Of a stretch of DNA of 64,000 nucleotides, positions 1 to 10,160 are shown in pieces; positions within the stretch are counted from its first letter, which is position 1, and each line of letters starts with the position of its first letter. A program made the position numbers and the translations under genes. A model generated the notes under the pieces. It searched no databases, was not told where the DNA came from, and saw only the letters and a list, made by a program, of their open reading frames with translations. Origin of the DNA: Alphaproteobacteria bacterium (lineage in GTDB: Bacteria > Pseudomonadota > Alphaproteobacteria > Reyranellales > Reyranellaceae); assembly GCA_019635875.1 (NCBI GenBank), contig JAHBYP010000004.1, positions 140,001-204,000 of the forward strand, in the 5' to 3' direction.

Positions 1-1930
<1,930 letters not shown>

Positions 1931-2028
1931 TTCTCCTTCTCTGCCGTCCCGTGCAGCGGTCATTCCCTGCCGGGCTCACACTCACTGCCTTCAAGACTTG
2001 ACCCCCAACCCCAGGCGGACTTCGACGG

Positions 2029-2142
2029 CCTGGTGGCTCTGGCGAGGGGTGAACACCCGATCCCATCCCGAACTCGGCCGTGAAAACCCTCAGCGCCCAT
2101 GGTACTGCGTCTCAAGACGCGGGAGAGTAGGTCGCCGCCAGG
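2029..2142 (+). rRNA. rrf: 5S ribosomal RNA
   Basis: A 114-nt segment with the 5S layout: the 5' arm CCTGGTGGCTCTGGCG pairs with the 3' arm CGCCGCCAGG, and the conserved loop CCCGATCCCATCCCGAACTC lies between them near 2060-2080. It sits about 100 nt after the 23S 3' end, as in an rrn operon. The ends are set by the outer helix and may differ by one or two bases. Confidence 0.96.
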
Positions 2143-2201
2143 CCTTCAAAGTCCGCCTCAACAACTCCGCTTCCTCTCAACGACGCCACCCCCACCATCC
2201 C

Positions 2202-2278
<77 letters not shown>

Positions 2279-2318
2279 ACACACCGCCCATCCAAAGCCC
2301 GCCCAGGGCATGGTGCGG

Positions 2319-2666
2319 TCACTGTCCCAGTCCCGCATCATGGCCGTAGCGGACGACCCGCACGTTCTCCAGCGTGACGAGGCAGCTGCCGAGCATGGGC
2401 TCGGCCGCCGAGAGGAAGCGCTCGATCTTCTCCGAGGTATCCACCATCTCGATTACGAGCGGCAGATCCTCCGAGAGCCGAAGGATCTTGGAGGTGTGGA
2501 GCCGGCTCGACCTTCCGTATCCCATGGGACCGCGCAGCACCGTGGCGCCGGCAAGACCCATCTCCCGTGCCTTGAGAACGATCGCCTCGTACAGGGGGTG
2601 ACCGTCGGCCTTGTCGTTCTCGCCGATGAACAGCCGCAACAGAACGGCGTCAGTGTATTGCGTCAT
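2319..2666 (-). CDS. DUF190 family protein
   Basis: A 115-residue soluble protein of the DUF190 family. These small PII-like proteins are usually encoded beside CrcB/Fluc fluoride channels, and a role in fluoride handling or its regulation is inferred from that link. The N-terminal LRLFIGENDKADGHPLYEAI stretch and the later GAT-LRGPMGYG motif are typical of the family. It is the third gene of a minus-strand operon: its ATG at 2666 overlaps the end of the upstream fluC-like gene by 17 nt, indicating translational coupling. The biochemical function of the family is not settled. Confidence 0.9.
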   Translation of the reverse strand: MTQYTDAVLLRLFIGENDKADGHPLYEAIVLKAREMGLAGATVLRGPMGYGRSSRLHTSKILRLSEDLPLVIEMVDTSEKIERFLSAAEPMLGSCLVTLENVRVVRYGHDAGLGQ

Positions 2667-3078
2667 CTGCCGATCCTTTCAGGCGATTGAGGCGGGCGCC
2701 GAGGCGGTAGCCCAGCCAGACGGCAACGAGCCAGAGCACGACTGAGCCGCCGATATTGATCGCCGCGAGCGCGAACGCCTGCCGCTCGATCAGCAGCAGC
2801 GTCTCCAGGCTGAAGATCGAAAAGGTTGTGAAGCCGCCGCAGAAGCCGGCGAGAACGAACTGACGTTTTGCCGGGCTGGCGAACACCCGCCCGTCCGGTT
2901 CGGTGAGGGTTGCATAGAGGCCGATCAGCAGCGAGCCGACGACGTTCGCCGCGAGCGTTCCCCACCCGGAGCCCGGCCCGAGGAGGTGGAGCAGACCCAG
3001 GGACACAAGGCTGCGCGCGACCGAGCCGATCATGGCACCCAGGCCGACCGCGAAGTAAATGCGGGCTTCCGTCGTCAT
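2650..3078 (-). CDS. crcB: Fluoride efflux channel CrcB/Fluc, copy 2 (consensus-like)
   Basis: A 142-residue integral membrane protein with four predicted membrane helices, the length and layout of Fluc fluoride channels, which export F- from the cytoplasm. Visible family motifs are GLGAMIGSVAR near residues 12-22, GTLAANVVGS near 40-49 and GGFTTFSIFS at 81-90, the last carrying the helix-break and Phe-box residues. The start at 3078 is chosen because its ATG overlaps the stop of the preceding fluC-like gene as ATGA; a longer frame to 3378 is only overlap with that gene. Fluc works as an antiparallel dimer, so it may pair with the adjacent divergent copy. Confidence 0.93.
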   Translation of the reverse strand: MTTEARIYFAVGLGAMIGSVARSLVSLGLLHLLGPGSGWGTLAANVVGSLLIGLYATLTEPDGRVFASPAKRQFVLAGFCGGFTTFSIFSLETLLLIERQAFALAAINIGGSVVLWLVAVWLGYRLGARLNRLKGSADDAIH

Positions 3079-3491
3079 CGCCAGGCACCCGCTGGGAGCA
3101 TCAGCGTCGTCGCGACATAGGTGCCGCCCGCTGCCGAAAGGCAGAGCGCCAGGGACAGGACGATATTGCCCAGGGCGCGCGCGATCTCGCCGTTCCTGGC
3201 CAGCGCCAGAGTCTGCAGGGAGAAGGACGAGACCGTGGTGTAGCTTCCCAGGAGACCGACCACGAGCGCAGCCCACAGCGGAAAATGACGGATGGCGTGC
3301 GTGCCGGGCGTCAGCAGCAGCGCACCGAAGACACCGATCACGGCCGCTCCGGTCACGTTGACCACCATCGTGCTCCAAGGGAACGTCTCACCGAACCGGC
3401 GCGCGACGATCCCGGACACCCAGAACCGCGCCATGCCGCCGAGCCCGCCGCCGACCGCCACGAGGCAGGTGCTGATCAGCCATTCGGTCAT
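3075..3491 (-). CDS. crcB: CrcB/Fluc-like fluoride channel subunit, copy 1 (divergent)
   Basis: A 138-residue four-helix membrane protein, first gene of the fluoride operon. It keeps the GGGLGGMARFW start motif (residues 14-24) and NVTGA (45-49), but its key third-helix motif reads GSYTTVSSF (82-90) instead of the GGFTTFS-F of copy 2. That is what is expected if the two genes encode the unequal halves of a heterodimeric channel, although a diverging duplicate is also possible. The ATG at 3491 is preferred over an upstream in-frame ATG at 3542 because homology begins with the helix at MTEWLIS. Its stop overlaps the next ATG by 4 nt. Confidence 0.88.
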   Translation of the reverse strand: MTEWLISTCLVAVGGGLGGMARFWVSGIVARRFGETFPWSTMVVNVTGAAVIGVFGALLLTPGTHAIRHFPLWAALVVGLLGSYTTVSSFSLQTLALARNGEIARALGNIVLSLALCLSAAGGTYVATTLMLPAGAWR

Positions 3492-3574
3492 GTCACGTCC
3501 CGCCGGCCCCTGGCGGAAGGGCCCTGCGGCCCAGGGCTCCACACGCTACAGGTCAAGCGTTCGGCTGGGGACAT

Positions 3575-3598
3575 TGATGTGTAACCACCGTAACATCA
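3575..3598. promoter_or_regulatory. Weak inverted repeat between divergent genes
   Basis: TGATGT and ACATCA form a perfect 6-bp inverted repeat with a 12-nt spacer, lying between the divergent fluoride operon and the broken MFS gene. Inside it, TGTAAC-CACC-GTAACA is a near-palindrome with one mismatch per arm. It could be an operator for either direction. I could not match it to a known regulator or to the fluoride riboswitch. Confidence 0.25.
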
Positions 3599-3740
3599 CC
3601 ATTGATACATGACAGCATACTGGCCGCTGCTGACCTACGAGGCGAGCCATGACGGTCGGTGCGTTGTTCGGCCAGCACCAACACGCGGTTCCGGCCGCGC
3701 CGGAAGTTCGACTTCTCACCGATGCCAGGGCGACAACCCC

Positions 3741-5009
3741 GTGAGCGAAGCCGGACCCAAGGCCGACACCCGTCCGGTCTGGCGCCGGATTCCTTCCAGC
3801 ATCTGGGCGCTCGGCTTCGTCTCGCTGCTCATGGACGTCTCATCGGAGATGATTCATGCCCTTCTTCCCGTCTATCTCGTCGTCGGGCTCGGCGCCACCG
3901 CGCTCACGGTCGGCATCATAGAGGGCATCGCCGAGGCGACAGCATCGATCACCAGGATCTTCTCCGGGGCGCTGAGCGACCGGATCGGCCGCCGCAAGGA
4001 ACTGGCGGCGCTGGGCTACGGCCTCGCCGCCTTCACCAAGCCGATCTTCCCGCTGGCGCCGACCGTCGGCTGGCTCATCGCCGCCCGCTTCGTGGACCGC
4101 ATCGGCAAGGGCATCCGGGGGGCGCCACGAGACGCGCTCGTCGCCGACATGAGCCCGCCAGAGTTGCGCGGTGCGAGCTTCGGCCTGCGCCAGTCCCTCG
4201 ACACGGTCGGCGGCTTCCTGGGACCGCTGCTGGCGATCGGCCTGATGTGGCTCTTCAGCGATGACTTCGTCTCTGTCTTCTGGGTTGCCGTCATCCCGGC
4301 ATTCCTCGCCTTCGGCCTGATCGTCTTCGCCGTCCGCGAGCCCAAGCGCCAGGAGGGGCTGCGGTAAGTTCGCAATCCGTTGAGCCGGCGCGAGCTTGCG
4401 GCGCTGGGGGCGAGCTACTGGTCGGTTGTCGCGGTCGCCGCTGTGTTCACGCTCGCCCGGTTCAGCGAGGCGTTCCTGATCCTGCGCGCCGAAGGCGCCG
4501 GCCTGCCGCTGATGCTCGTGCCCGCCGTGCTGGTCGTGATGAACGTCGCCTACGCGCTGTCGGCCTATCCCGCCGGCGCCCTGTCGGACCGGATGGACCG
4601 CGTCACCATCCTGGTGGTCGGCCTGGTGCTGCTCATCGCGGCGGACCTGCTTCTCGCCTTTGCCCCCACGCTGGTCGGCATCGCATGCGGCATCATTCTC
4701 TGGGGCCTGCACATGGGATTCACCCAGGGGCTGCTGGCGACGCTCGTCGCCGATGCGGCGCCCGCCGAGTTGCGCGGGACCGCCTACGGCATGTTCAACC
4801 TCGTCACCGGCATTGCGCTGCTCGCGGCCAGCGTCATTGCAGGCGCGGTCTGGGACAGCGTCGGTCCGCAGGGGACCTTCCTCGCCGGCGCCGCGTTCTG
4901 CGTCCTGACGATCTGCGGCCTCTACCCGGTGCGCAGGCGGCTCGATGGTCGCCATCGGGAGGCTGGTCTGGTCGAGAATCCCACACGCCAGGAGGACGCG
5001 AAGTCATAG
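3741..5009 (+). pseudogene. MFS transporter interrupted by one in-frame TAA
   Basis: A 12-helix major facilitator. The first part (to 4367) has helices 1-6, with SEMIHALLPVYLV, the helix 2-3 loop motif GALSDRIGRRKELA, and RFVDRIGKGIRGAPRDALVA. The second part (4380-5009) has helices 7-12, with GALSDRMDRVTILV and a typical loss of charge at its end. Both lie in the same frame, so a single TAA at 4365-4367, in the loop between the halves, is the only break; without it the protein is about 420 residues. The start GTG at 3741 fits the family N-terminus best; an in-frame ATG at 3609 is an alternative. The second half could restart at TTG 4380, with AGGAGG lying 23 nt upstream, which is too far to be convincing. 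Either a recent nonsense mutation, a split transporter, or a sequencing error. Confidence 0.8.
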
Positions 5010-5023
5010 TTGATCTGGGTCAA
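5010..5023 (+). promoter_or_regulatory. FNR/FixK-type anaerobox
   Basis: TTGATCTGGGTCAA matches the FixK/FNR consensus TTGA-N6-TCAA exactly. It starts at the last base region of the broken transporter gene and lies about 115-130 nt upstream of the start of the small Cys-rich gene at 5139, the range expected for an activator site. The inference is that the downstream gene is switched on at low oxygen or in response to nitric oxide. Confidence 0.7.
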
Positions 5024-5138
5024 TGCAAACGGCGGCGACTGTGATCATCCTTTTTCCTGCCGCGCGAACGTTCGATGATTTCGCGACTGGCTTTCGAACG
5101 TGGCCTTGCGTGGCGCCTCGATGAGAGAGGTACAGGTC

Positions 5139-5543
5139 ATGACGACGCTTCAGGATCTCCGGCGAACGGTCTCACACTTCGTCGAGGGCAGGCGCAAGCG
5201 CAGGCAGCTGGAACGCGAATTCGAGCAGCTCGCGGCCATGGGCTCGCTTGACGCCGTTCTGGCGGATATCGGCCTCACGCGCTCGCAGATCGAGCCTCTG
5301 CTCGCGGGATCCGCCGGCTCGCGGGAACTGCTGGACCAGATGCTCGCCCGGCTCGGTATCGATGTCGCTCAATTGCCCGTCGAGAGCCTGCGCGAGATGA
5401 CGTGGACCTGCACGACGTGCCCGGACAAGCACTACTGCCGTCGATGGATGGCGGATGTCGATGCGACGGACTTCCACGCCTTCTGCCCGAATGCCGCGCG
5501 GCTCGACGCCGCGCTCTCGAAGCAGCACCCGGTCCACGCATGA
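5139..5543 (+). CDS. DUF6455-like cysteine-rich protein
   Basis: A 134-residue soluble protein. The C-terminal half holds TWTCTTCPDKHYCRRWM and, some 15 residues on, FHAFCPNA, giving four cysteines spaced C-x2-C-x5-C-x18-C as in DUF6455, a small domain of unknown function often found near respiratory and denitrification genes. The N-terminal half is helical and basic (VEGRRKRRQLEREFEQL), resembling DUF1127-type segments. The ATG at 5139 is chosen because AGAGAGG lies 8 nt upstream; in-frame starts at 5100 and 5121 lack this. An FNR/FixK-type box upstream suggests oxygen control. The cysteines could bind a metal or Fe-S centre, which is untested. Confidence 0.8.
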   Translation: MTTLQDLRRTVSHFVEGRRKRRQLEREFEQLAAMGSLDAVLADIGLTRSQIEPLLAGSAGSRELLDQMLARLGIDVAQLPVESLREMTWTCTTCPDKHYCRRWMADVDATDFHAFCPNAARLDAALSKQHPVHA

Positions 5544-5563
5544 TACCGGCGGTGGCGCAGGCC

Positions 5564-6829
5564 TCAGATGGCGAGATAGGAGGCGGCCGCCAGAGCGTGG
5601 GCGCGCAGCACATGCAGGAATTCATCGACGTCGACGGACTCGTCCGGCTTGGCCATGTTCCCGGGCCGACAGCCGTAGACATAGGCCGGCACGCCGTTCT
5701 GGCGCCAATGCTTGCAGTCGGTCGCGCCCAGGCCGACAGCGGAGACCGGCTCGGGTAGGCCGAGGTCGCGCACGGTCCGCTTCAGGATTCCAACCATCTC
5801 GTGCGCCGGGGGACTCACGGTCGGCTCGCAGGAGTGCGTCCAGACCGGCGTCAACCGGGCCTGCGGATACCGGCCGACGACGCGCTCGACATGGGCGACG
5901 ATGAAGGCATGCGTCATGCCGACGGGCAGGCGGATGTCGGCCTCGAACCGGCAATGGCCGGGCAGCATGTTGATCTTCACGCCGCCCTGGATGACGCCGA
6001 CGGAGACTGTGACCTTGTTGAGGATCGTCGAGGCGCCGGTGCCGATGCCTGCGTCGATCGCGCCAAAACCCGCCTCGATCGCGCGGCGGATCTCCTCGCT
6101 CTGCTCGACCGGCAGATTCTCGAGCTCGTAGAGGTCGCGGATGACCTCTGCGGCAATACGGATCGCATTCGGGCTCGCATGAGTGTAGGCGGCGTGTGCG
6201 CCCGGCGTATCGATCTCGACAATGATGCGCAGCGTGCCCTTCTCGCCGAAGCGAACCATGCTCGGCACGCCGGGCTCGCCGTTCAGCATGCAGTCGCCGC
6301 GGAACTCTTCGCCGAAATTCTCGATCAGCCACTGCGCGCCCCAGGTGCCGCCGGTTTCCTCGTCGGAGACGCAGGTCAAGGTCAGGCGACCGGCAAGGCG
6401 GTCACGCAGGCGGTGCAGGTAGACATACGTCCAGATCGATGCGCTGGTGCCGCACTTCATGTCGGCCACGCCGCGGCCATGCACCTTGCCGTTCTCGATG
6501 GTGCCGCTCCAGGGGTCGCGAGACCAGGCTTCGACGGCGCCGGCGGGAAAAACGTCGATGTGACCGTTGAGCACGAGATGGCGGCCGGGCCGCGAACCCT
6601 CGATGCTGCCGACCACGTTGGGCAGGTGGTCCTTGGCCGAGCGGATTTCGACGGGCACTCCCTTGCGCCGGAGGAAGCCGAGCAGGAAGTCGGCGGCCGC
6701 CCGCGTGTCGCCCGGCGGGTTCGGGCTGGGAATCGCGACGAAGGACGACAGGAAGCGGACGAGCTCGTCGCGATCCTCCTCGATCCAGGCAAGGATGGCG
6801 TCCTTCGAGGCTGGCAACGCTTGCGGCAC
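5564..6829 (-). CDS. M20 family metallopeptidase (ArgE/DapE/acetylornithine-deacetylase type)
   Basis: A 421-residue cytoplasmic zinc hydrolase of the M20 family, which cleaves N-acyl or peptide bonds in amino-acid derivatives. Metal and catalytic motifs are in the expected order: NGHIDVFP (88-95) with the HxD pair, GRGVADMK (118-125), and the SDEETGG (155-161) Glu-Glu pair that supplies the general base. A dimerisation domain follows and the catalytic fold resumes near ATDCKHW. The GTG at 6829 is preferred because GAGAGG lies 6-7 nt upstream; a longer frame to ATG 6877 has no such site. The exact substrate cannot be read from sequence. It stands alone between a plus-strand gene and a pentapeptide-repeat gene. 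Confidence 0.92.
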   Translation of the reverse strand: MPQALPASKDAILAWIEEDRDELVRFLSSFVAIPSPNPPGDTRAAADFLLGFLRRKGVPVEIRSAKDHLPNVVGSIEGSRPGRHLVLNGHIDVFPAGAVEAWSRDPWSGTIENGKVHGRGVADMKCGTSASIWTYVYLHRLRDRLAGRLTLTCVSDEETGGTWGAQWLIENFGEEFRGDCMLNGEPGVPSMVRFGEKGTLRIIVEIDTPGAHAAYTHASPNAIRIAAEVIRDLYELENLPVEQSEEIRRAIEAGFGAIDAGIGTGASTILNKVTVSVGVIQGGVKINMLPGHCRFEADIRLPVGMTHAFIVAHVERVVGRYPQARLTPVWTHSCEPTVSPPAHEMVGILKRTVRDLGLPEPVSAVGLGATDCKHWRQNGVPAYVYGCRPGNMAKPDESVDVDEFLHVLRAHALAAASYLAI

Positions 6830-7006
6830 GATCAACCTCTCGATTCTGGATGCGCTACTCGGGCAGGAGCGCCCCATCCACTATCCTGACCAGGTCGGAG
6901 AACAGAAGAGGGAACTTGTCCGCTGGATTCGAAAACGGATGATGTTCCGACGACCGACTAGACGGCGTGGTCTCTCGATGATCTTGACCGAAGGATCTTC
7001 GGCGCT

Positions 7007-7798
7007 TCACGGCACGTGCACCTCGACACCGAGCTGCCGGAGGATCTCCGACTGCTCGCTGTCGCTGATCTTCAGCCCGGCATAGTCGGCGAGCGCAGCC
7101 AGGTTGAGGCCTGACAGCTGGGATCCGCGAAGGTCCGCGTTGCGCAGCTTCGCCCTGTCCCACTCGACGCGGTCGAGGGCGCAGGCCAGCAGCGTGGCGT
7201 GGCTGAGGTCGGCCTCGATCAGCGAGACCTCCGACATCTTGCAGGACAGGAACTCGCAGCGCTGCAGGGACAGGCCCGACAGGTCGGCGAAGCTGAAGTT
7301 GCACTTGTCGAAGCTGGCCCTGGTCAGGATGGATCGCTTGGAGAGCGCCTTGGCGAATGTCGAGCGGGGGAAGCGCGTTCCCCTGAAGCTCGTGTCGACG
7401 GCGCTGATGCCGTAGAGATCGCAGCCTTCGAAGGCGCTGCTCGCGAGATTGCTCCTGGCGATCTCGGCGGACCGCAGGTCGCAGAACGCGAAGGTGCAGC
7501 CCTTCCTGGCTTCGGCGTCGAACAGTGTGCAGCCGACGAGGCTTGCCTTGCCCAGCCTGCAGTTGGCGAAGCGGGTCGGCTCGAAGCGGCAGTCGGTGAG
7601 CGCACAGCCCGAGAGATCAGCGCCGCGGATCGTCGGAATACGAAACAGGCAGCGCTCGAAGCGCGCTTCCGCCAGATCGAGCTGGTCGAGGGCGAGATCC
7701 GGCGACAGCAGCAGGCCGTCGAACTTGCGCTCGCCCGCGGCGATGGCCAGGAACGCCTCCCGGGAAACCGGGCGATAGGTCGGCTCCGGATTGGCCAT
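7007..7798 (-). CDS. Pentapeptide-repeat protein
   Basis: A 263-residue protein built largely of A(D/N)LxX five-residue repeats, for example ADLSGCALTDCRF, SYNAPTIC-like runs such as ADLSGLSLQRCEF, and ADLSHATLLACAL, with recurring Phe/Leu at the centre position. Such proteins fold as a right-handed quadrilateral helix. Some mimic DNA and bind gyrase, but most have unknown roles, so no function is claimed. The N-terminal 45 residues and the C-terminal tail (DSEQSEILRQLGVEVHVP) lie outside the repeats. It is 4 nt downstream of the FAD oxidoreductase gene on the same strand, so it is probably cotranscribed with it and with ilvE. Confidence 0.88.
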   Translation of the reverse strand: MANPEPTYRPVSREAFLAIAAGERKFDGLLLSPDLALDQLDLAEARFERCLFRIPTIRGADLSGCALTDCRFEPTRFANCRLGKASLVGCTLFDAEARKGCTFAFCDLRSAEIARSNLASSAFEGCDLYGISAVDTSFRGTRFPRSTFAKALSKRSILTRASFDKCNFSFADLSGLSLQRCEFLSCKMSEVSLIEADLSHATLLACALDRVEWDRAKLRNADLRGSQLSGLNLAALADYAGLKISDSEQSEILRQLGVEVHVP

Positions 7799-7802
7799 CG
7801 CG

Positions 7803-8942
7803 TCAGGCTCCGCGCAGGCGCGCCGGGTCGAGCGGCCTCAGGCGCCCCGGCGCGAAGGGCGAGAGATCGACGTGGCGCGCCGCGCCGTCGAGGATCAGCT
7901 CGGCCATCGCCTCGCCGGTCGCCGGCGCGTTGAGCATGCCCCAGACGCTGTGGCCGGTCGCCACATAGACGCCATCGGCATCCGGCACCGCGCCGATCAG
8001 CGGCAGGCCGTCCTCGGTGACCGGCCGGAAGCAAGCCTGTCGCGCCCGGATCGGCATCGCGGCGAGGTCGGGCGCGATGTCCCGGCACATCGCTTCCAGT
8101 CGCATGTGCGCATCGCGATCGGCTGTCACCTCGGCAGGATCGACGGGCAGCGATCCGGCGGACGAGATCGCGCATACCCATGTCGTGCCGTCGGCACGCA
8201 CGAACAGCTCGGGCGAGAGGATCTCGCCGCTCGCCTCACGGTACTCGAGGAACAGCGCCTCCGGGGCAATGTGGTGACCGCTCTCGAAGACGATGCTGTG
8301 GCCCTTGTAGGCGTAGACCGCAGGCAGCCTCAGCCACAGCGACGCAAGGATCGACCATGGTCCCATGGCGATCACCACCGCGTCGCCCTCGACGACCTCG
8401 CCGCTGCCGAGCGTCACGCCAGCGACGGCGCCCTTCCCGTCATGCGCCAGTCCCGCGACCACAGCCTGACGCAACTCCGCGCCGTGGCCTTGCGCGGCAC
8501 GCATCAGGCCCGTGGTGAAGGCGCGTGGCTCGGCCGTGGCCGTGGTCTGTGACGAACCGATCTGCTGAGTGAGCGTCACCTTTCCGGACAGCCACGGCCG
8601 TCGGCCGGGGCCGCGCGCCACCCCGTCGGCGGCAGCATGGCCGGCATAGGTCGCGAGACGCTGATAGCTCCAGGGATTGCCGAGCTCGGCGGCGAGATCG
8701 GCGTGCAGTCCGAAGCTGCGCCGCGCCAGCGGGTCGAGGTCGCTGCCGCGGCACCAGTCGAGCGCCAGGAAGGCACCCGACTTGCCTGACGCGCAGCCGC
8801 CGACCTCGTGACGCTCGATGACGACAGGCCGCGCACCGCGCTTCGCGGCGTAGTAGGCGATCGCGGCGCCGATGGCGCCGCCGCCGCAGATGACGATGCG
8901 CCTGGCCAGGCTAGAACACCTTGTGCACCCAGCCGTGCGCAT
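7803..8942 (-). CDS. FAD-dependent oxidoreductase (DAO family)
   Basis: A protein of up to 379 residues with an N-terminal Rossmann FAD site IVICGGGAIGAAIAYY and E at the end of strand 2 (VIERHEVGG), then the D-amino-acid/glycine oxidase-type fold. The C-terminal stretch PLIGAVPDADGVYVATGHSVWGM carries the GH-G motif that contacts FAD in DAO enzymes. It probably oxidises an amine or amino acid. The start is unclear: the only ATG (8942) overlaps ilvE by 32 nt and has no ribosome site, while a CTG at 8909, just after the ilvE stop, has AAGGTG upstream and begins at the Rossmann strand. It sits directly downstream of the aminotransferase gene, suggesting linked amino-acid metabolism. Confidence 0.87.
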   Translation of the reverse strand: MRTAGCTRCSSLARRIVICGGGAIGAAIAYYAAKRGARPVVIERHEVGGCASGKSGAFLALDWCRGSDLDPLARRSFGLHADLAAELGNPWSYQRLATYAGHAAADGVARGPGRRPWLSGKVTLTQQIGSSQTTATAEPRAFTTGLMRAAQGHGAELRQAVVAGLAHDGKGAVAGVTLGSGEVVEGDAVVIAMGPWSILASLWLRLPAVYAYKGHSIVFESGHHIAPEALFLEYREASGEILSPELFVRADGTTWVCAISSAGSLPVDPAEVTADRDAHMRLEAMCRDIAPDLAAMPIRARQACFRPVTEDGLPLIGAVPDADGVYVATGHSVWGMLNAPATGEAMAELILDGAARHVDLSPFAPGRLRPLDPARLRGA

Positions 8943-10005
8943 CGGTCGCGCGGCAGCGCTGGATGTCGATCAGCGCGGCTTTCAGCTTCTCGGTCTGCGC
9001 CGCCGAGCGGCCGTTGCCGATGACGAACTCGCCGTCCCTGGACTTCACCGTGCCGATCGGCGTCAGCACCGCCGCCGTGCCGCAGGCGAAGGACTCCTTC
9101 ACCCGGCCGCTGGCGGCGTCCTTGCGCCACTGCTCGAGCGAGTAGGGCTCCTCGCGCGTCCTGATGCCCATGTCCCTGGCGACCGAGATGATCGAGGCGC
9201 GGGTGATGCCCTCGAGGATCGTGCCGCTGGTCGGCGGCGTGAGCAGGGAGCCGTCGTCGAGCACGAAGAAGACGTTCATGCCGCCCAGCTCCTCGATCCA
9301 CTTGCGCTCGACGGCGTCGAGGAACACGACCTGCTCGCAGCCGTGCTTGTAGGCCTCCATCTGTGCCGTGAGGCTGGCGGCGTAGTTGCCGCCGCATTTG
9401 GCGGCGCCGGTGCCGCCGGGCGCCGCGCGCGTGTAGTCCTGCGAGACCCAGACCGAAACGGCATTGTCGCCCGACTTGAAGTAGGAGCCGACCGGCGAGG
9501 CGATCACCATGTAGAGGTACTCGGCCGACGGCTTGACGCCCAGGAAGACCTCGTTGGCGAACATGAAGGGCCGCAGATAGAGGCTGCCGTCGCCGTCGGG
9601 AATCCAGTCGCGGTCGATGCGCACCAGCTGGTTCAGCGACTCGACGAAGACGTCCTCGGGCAGCTTGGGCATGGCCAGCCGCTCGGCCGAGCGCTGGAAG
9701 CGCCGCGCGTTCTCGATCGGGCGGAACATCACCGCGCCGCCCTCGGTGGTGCGGTAGGCCTTCAGCCCCTCGAAGATCTCCTGGCTGTAGTGCAGCACGG
9801 CCGAGGCGGGATCCATCTGGATCGGGCCGCGCGGGCCGATCGTGGCGTCGTGCCATCCTTTACCCTCGGTGTAGTGGATGGTGACCATATGGTCGCTGAA
9901 GACCCGACCGAAGCCCGGATCCTTCAGGATGGCGGCGCGCTTGTCCGGCGGGGTCGGCGAGGGGTGGGGCAGGCGCTTGAATTCGACAGACGACGTCTTG
10001 GACAT
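8911..10005 (-). CDS. ilvE: Branched-chain amino acid aminotransferase (class IV)
   Basis: A 364-residue PLP enzyme that interconverts Leu, Ile and Val with their 2-oxo acids. The motif GGTGAAKCGGNYAAS contains the Schiff-base lysine (K203) of fold-type IV transaminases. The N-terminal FSDHMVTIHYTEGKGWHDA and the SQEIFEGLKAYR stretch match the longer, eukaryote-like BCAT subgroup common in alphaproteobacteria and actinobacteria. The ATG at 10005 gives the usual length; an in-frame ATG at 10071 adds an arginine-rich stretch without homology. It heads an apparent minus-strand operon with the FAD oxidoreductase and pentapeptide gene, and its promoter region (10006-10106) faces the divergent envelope-protein gene. 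Confidence 0.95.
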   Translation of the reverse strand: MSKTSSVEFKRLPHPSPTPPDKRAAILKDPGFGRVFSDHMVTIHYTEGKGWHDATIGPRGPIQMDPASAVLHYSQEIFEGLKAYRTTEGGAVMFRPIENARRFQRSAERLAMPKLPEDVFVESLNQLVRIDRDWIPDGDGSLYLRPFMFANEVFLGVKPSAEYLYMVIASPVGSYFKSGDNAVSVWVSQDYTRAAPGGTGAAKCGGNYAASLTAQMEAYKHGCEQVVFLDAVERKWIEELGGMNVFFVLDDGSLLTPPTSGTILEGITRASIISVARDMGIRTREEPYSLEQWRKDAASGRVKESFACGTAAVLTPIGTVKSRDGEFVIGNGRSAAQTEKLKAALIDIQRCRATDAHGWVHKVF

Positions 10006-10160
10006 GGTTTTCCCGCGGTTTCGCCCCGCTTGGATGGACAACCAGCGCCGTCGCGTCAAGCCCGCGCGCATCGGTCGGGGCAGAGCACGGGCGGGAATTC
10101 TTTTCCGTGAACCGCGAAATCAAGTTACAGTTGTTACCCGTTCTTTTCTCTCGGCAACGA

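Noticed and set aside
3492..3608. Fluoride riboswitch upstream of the crcB-like operon
   Set aside because: A GGTGATG stretch is present on the minus strand, but the conserved pseudoknot parts and the terminal CTGATGA-type segment are not recognisable.
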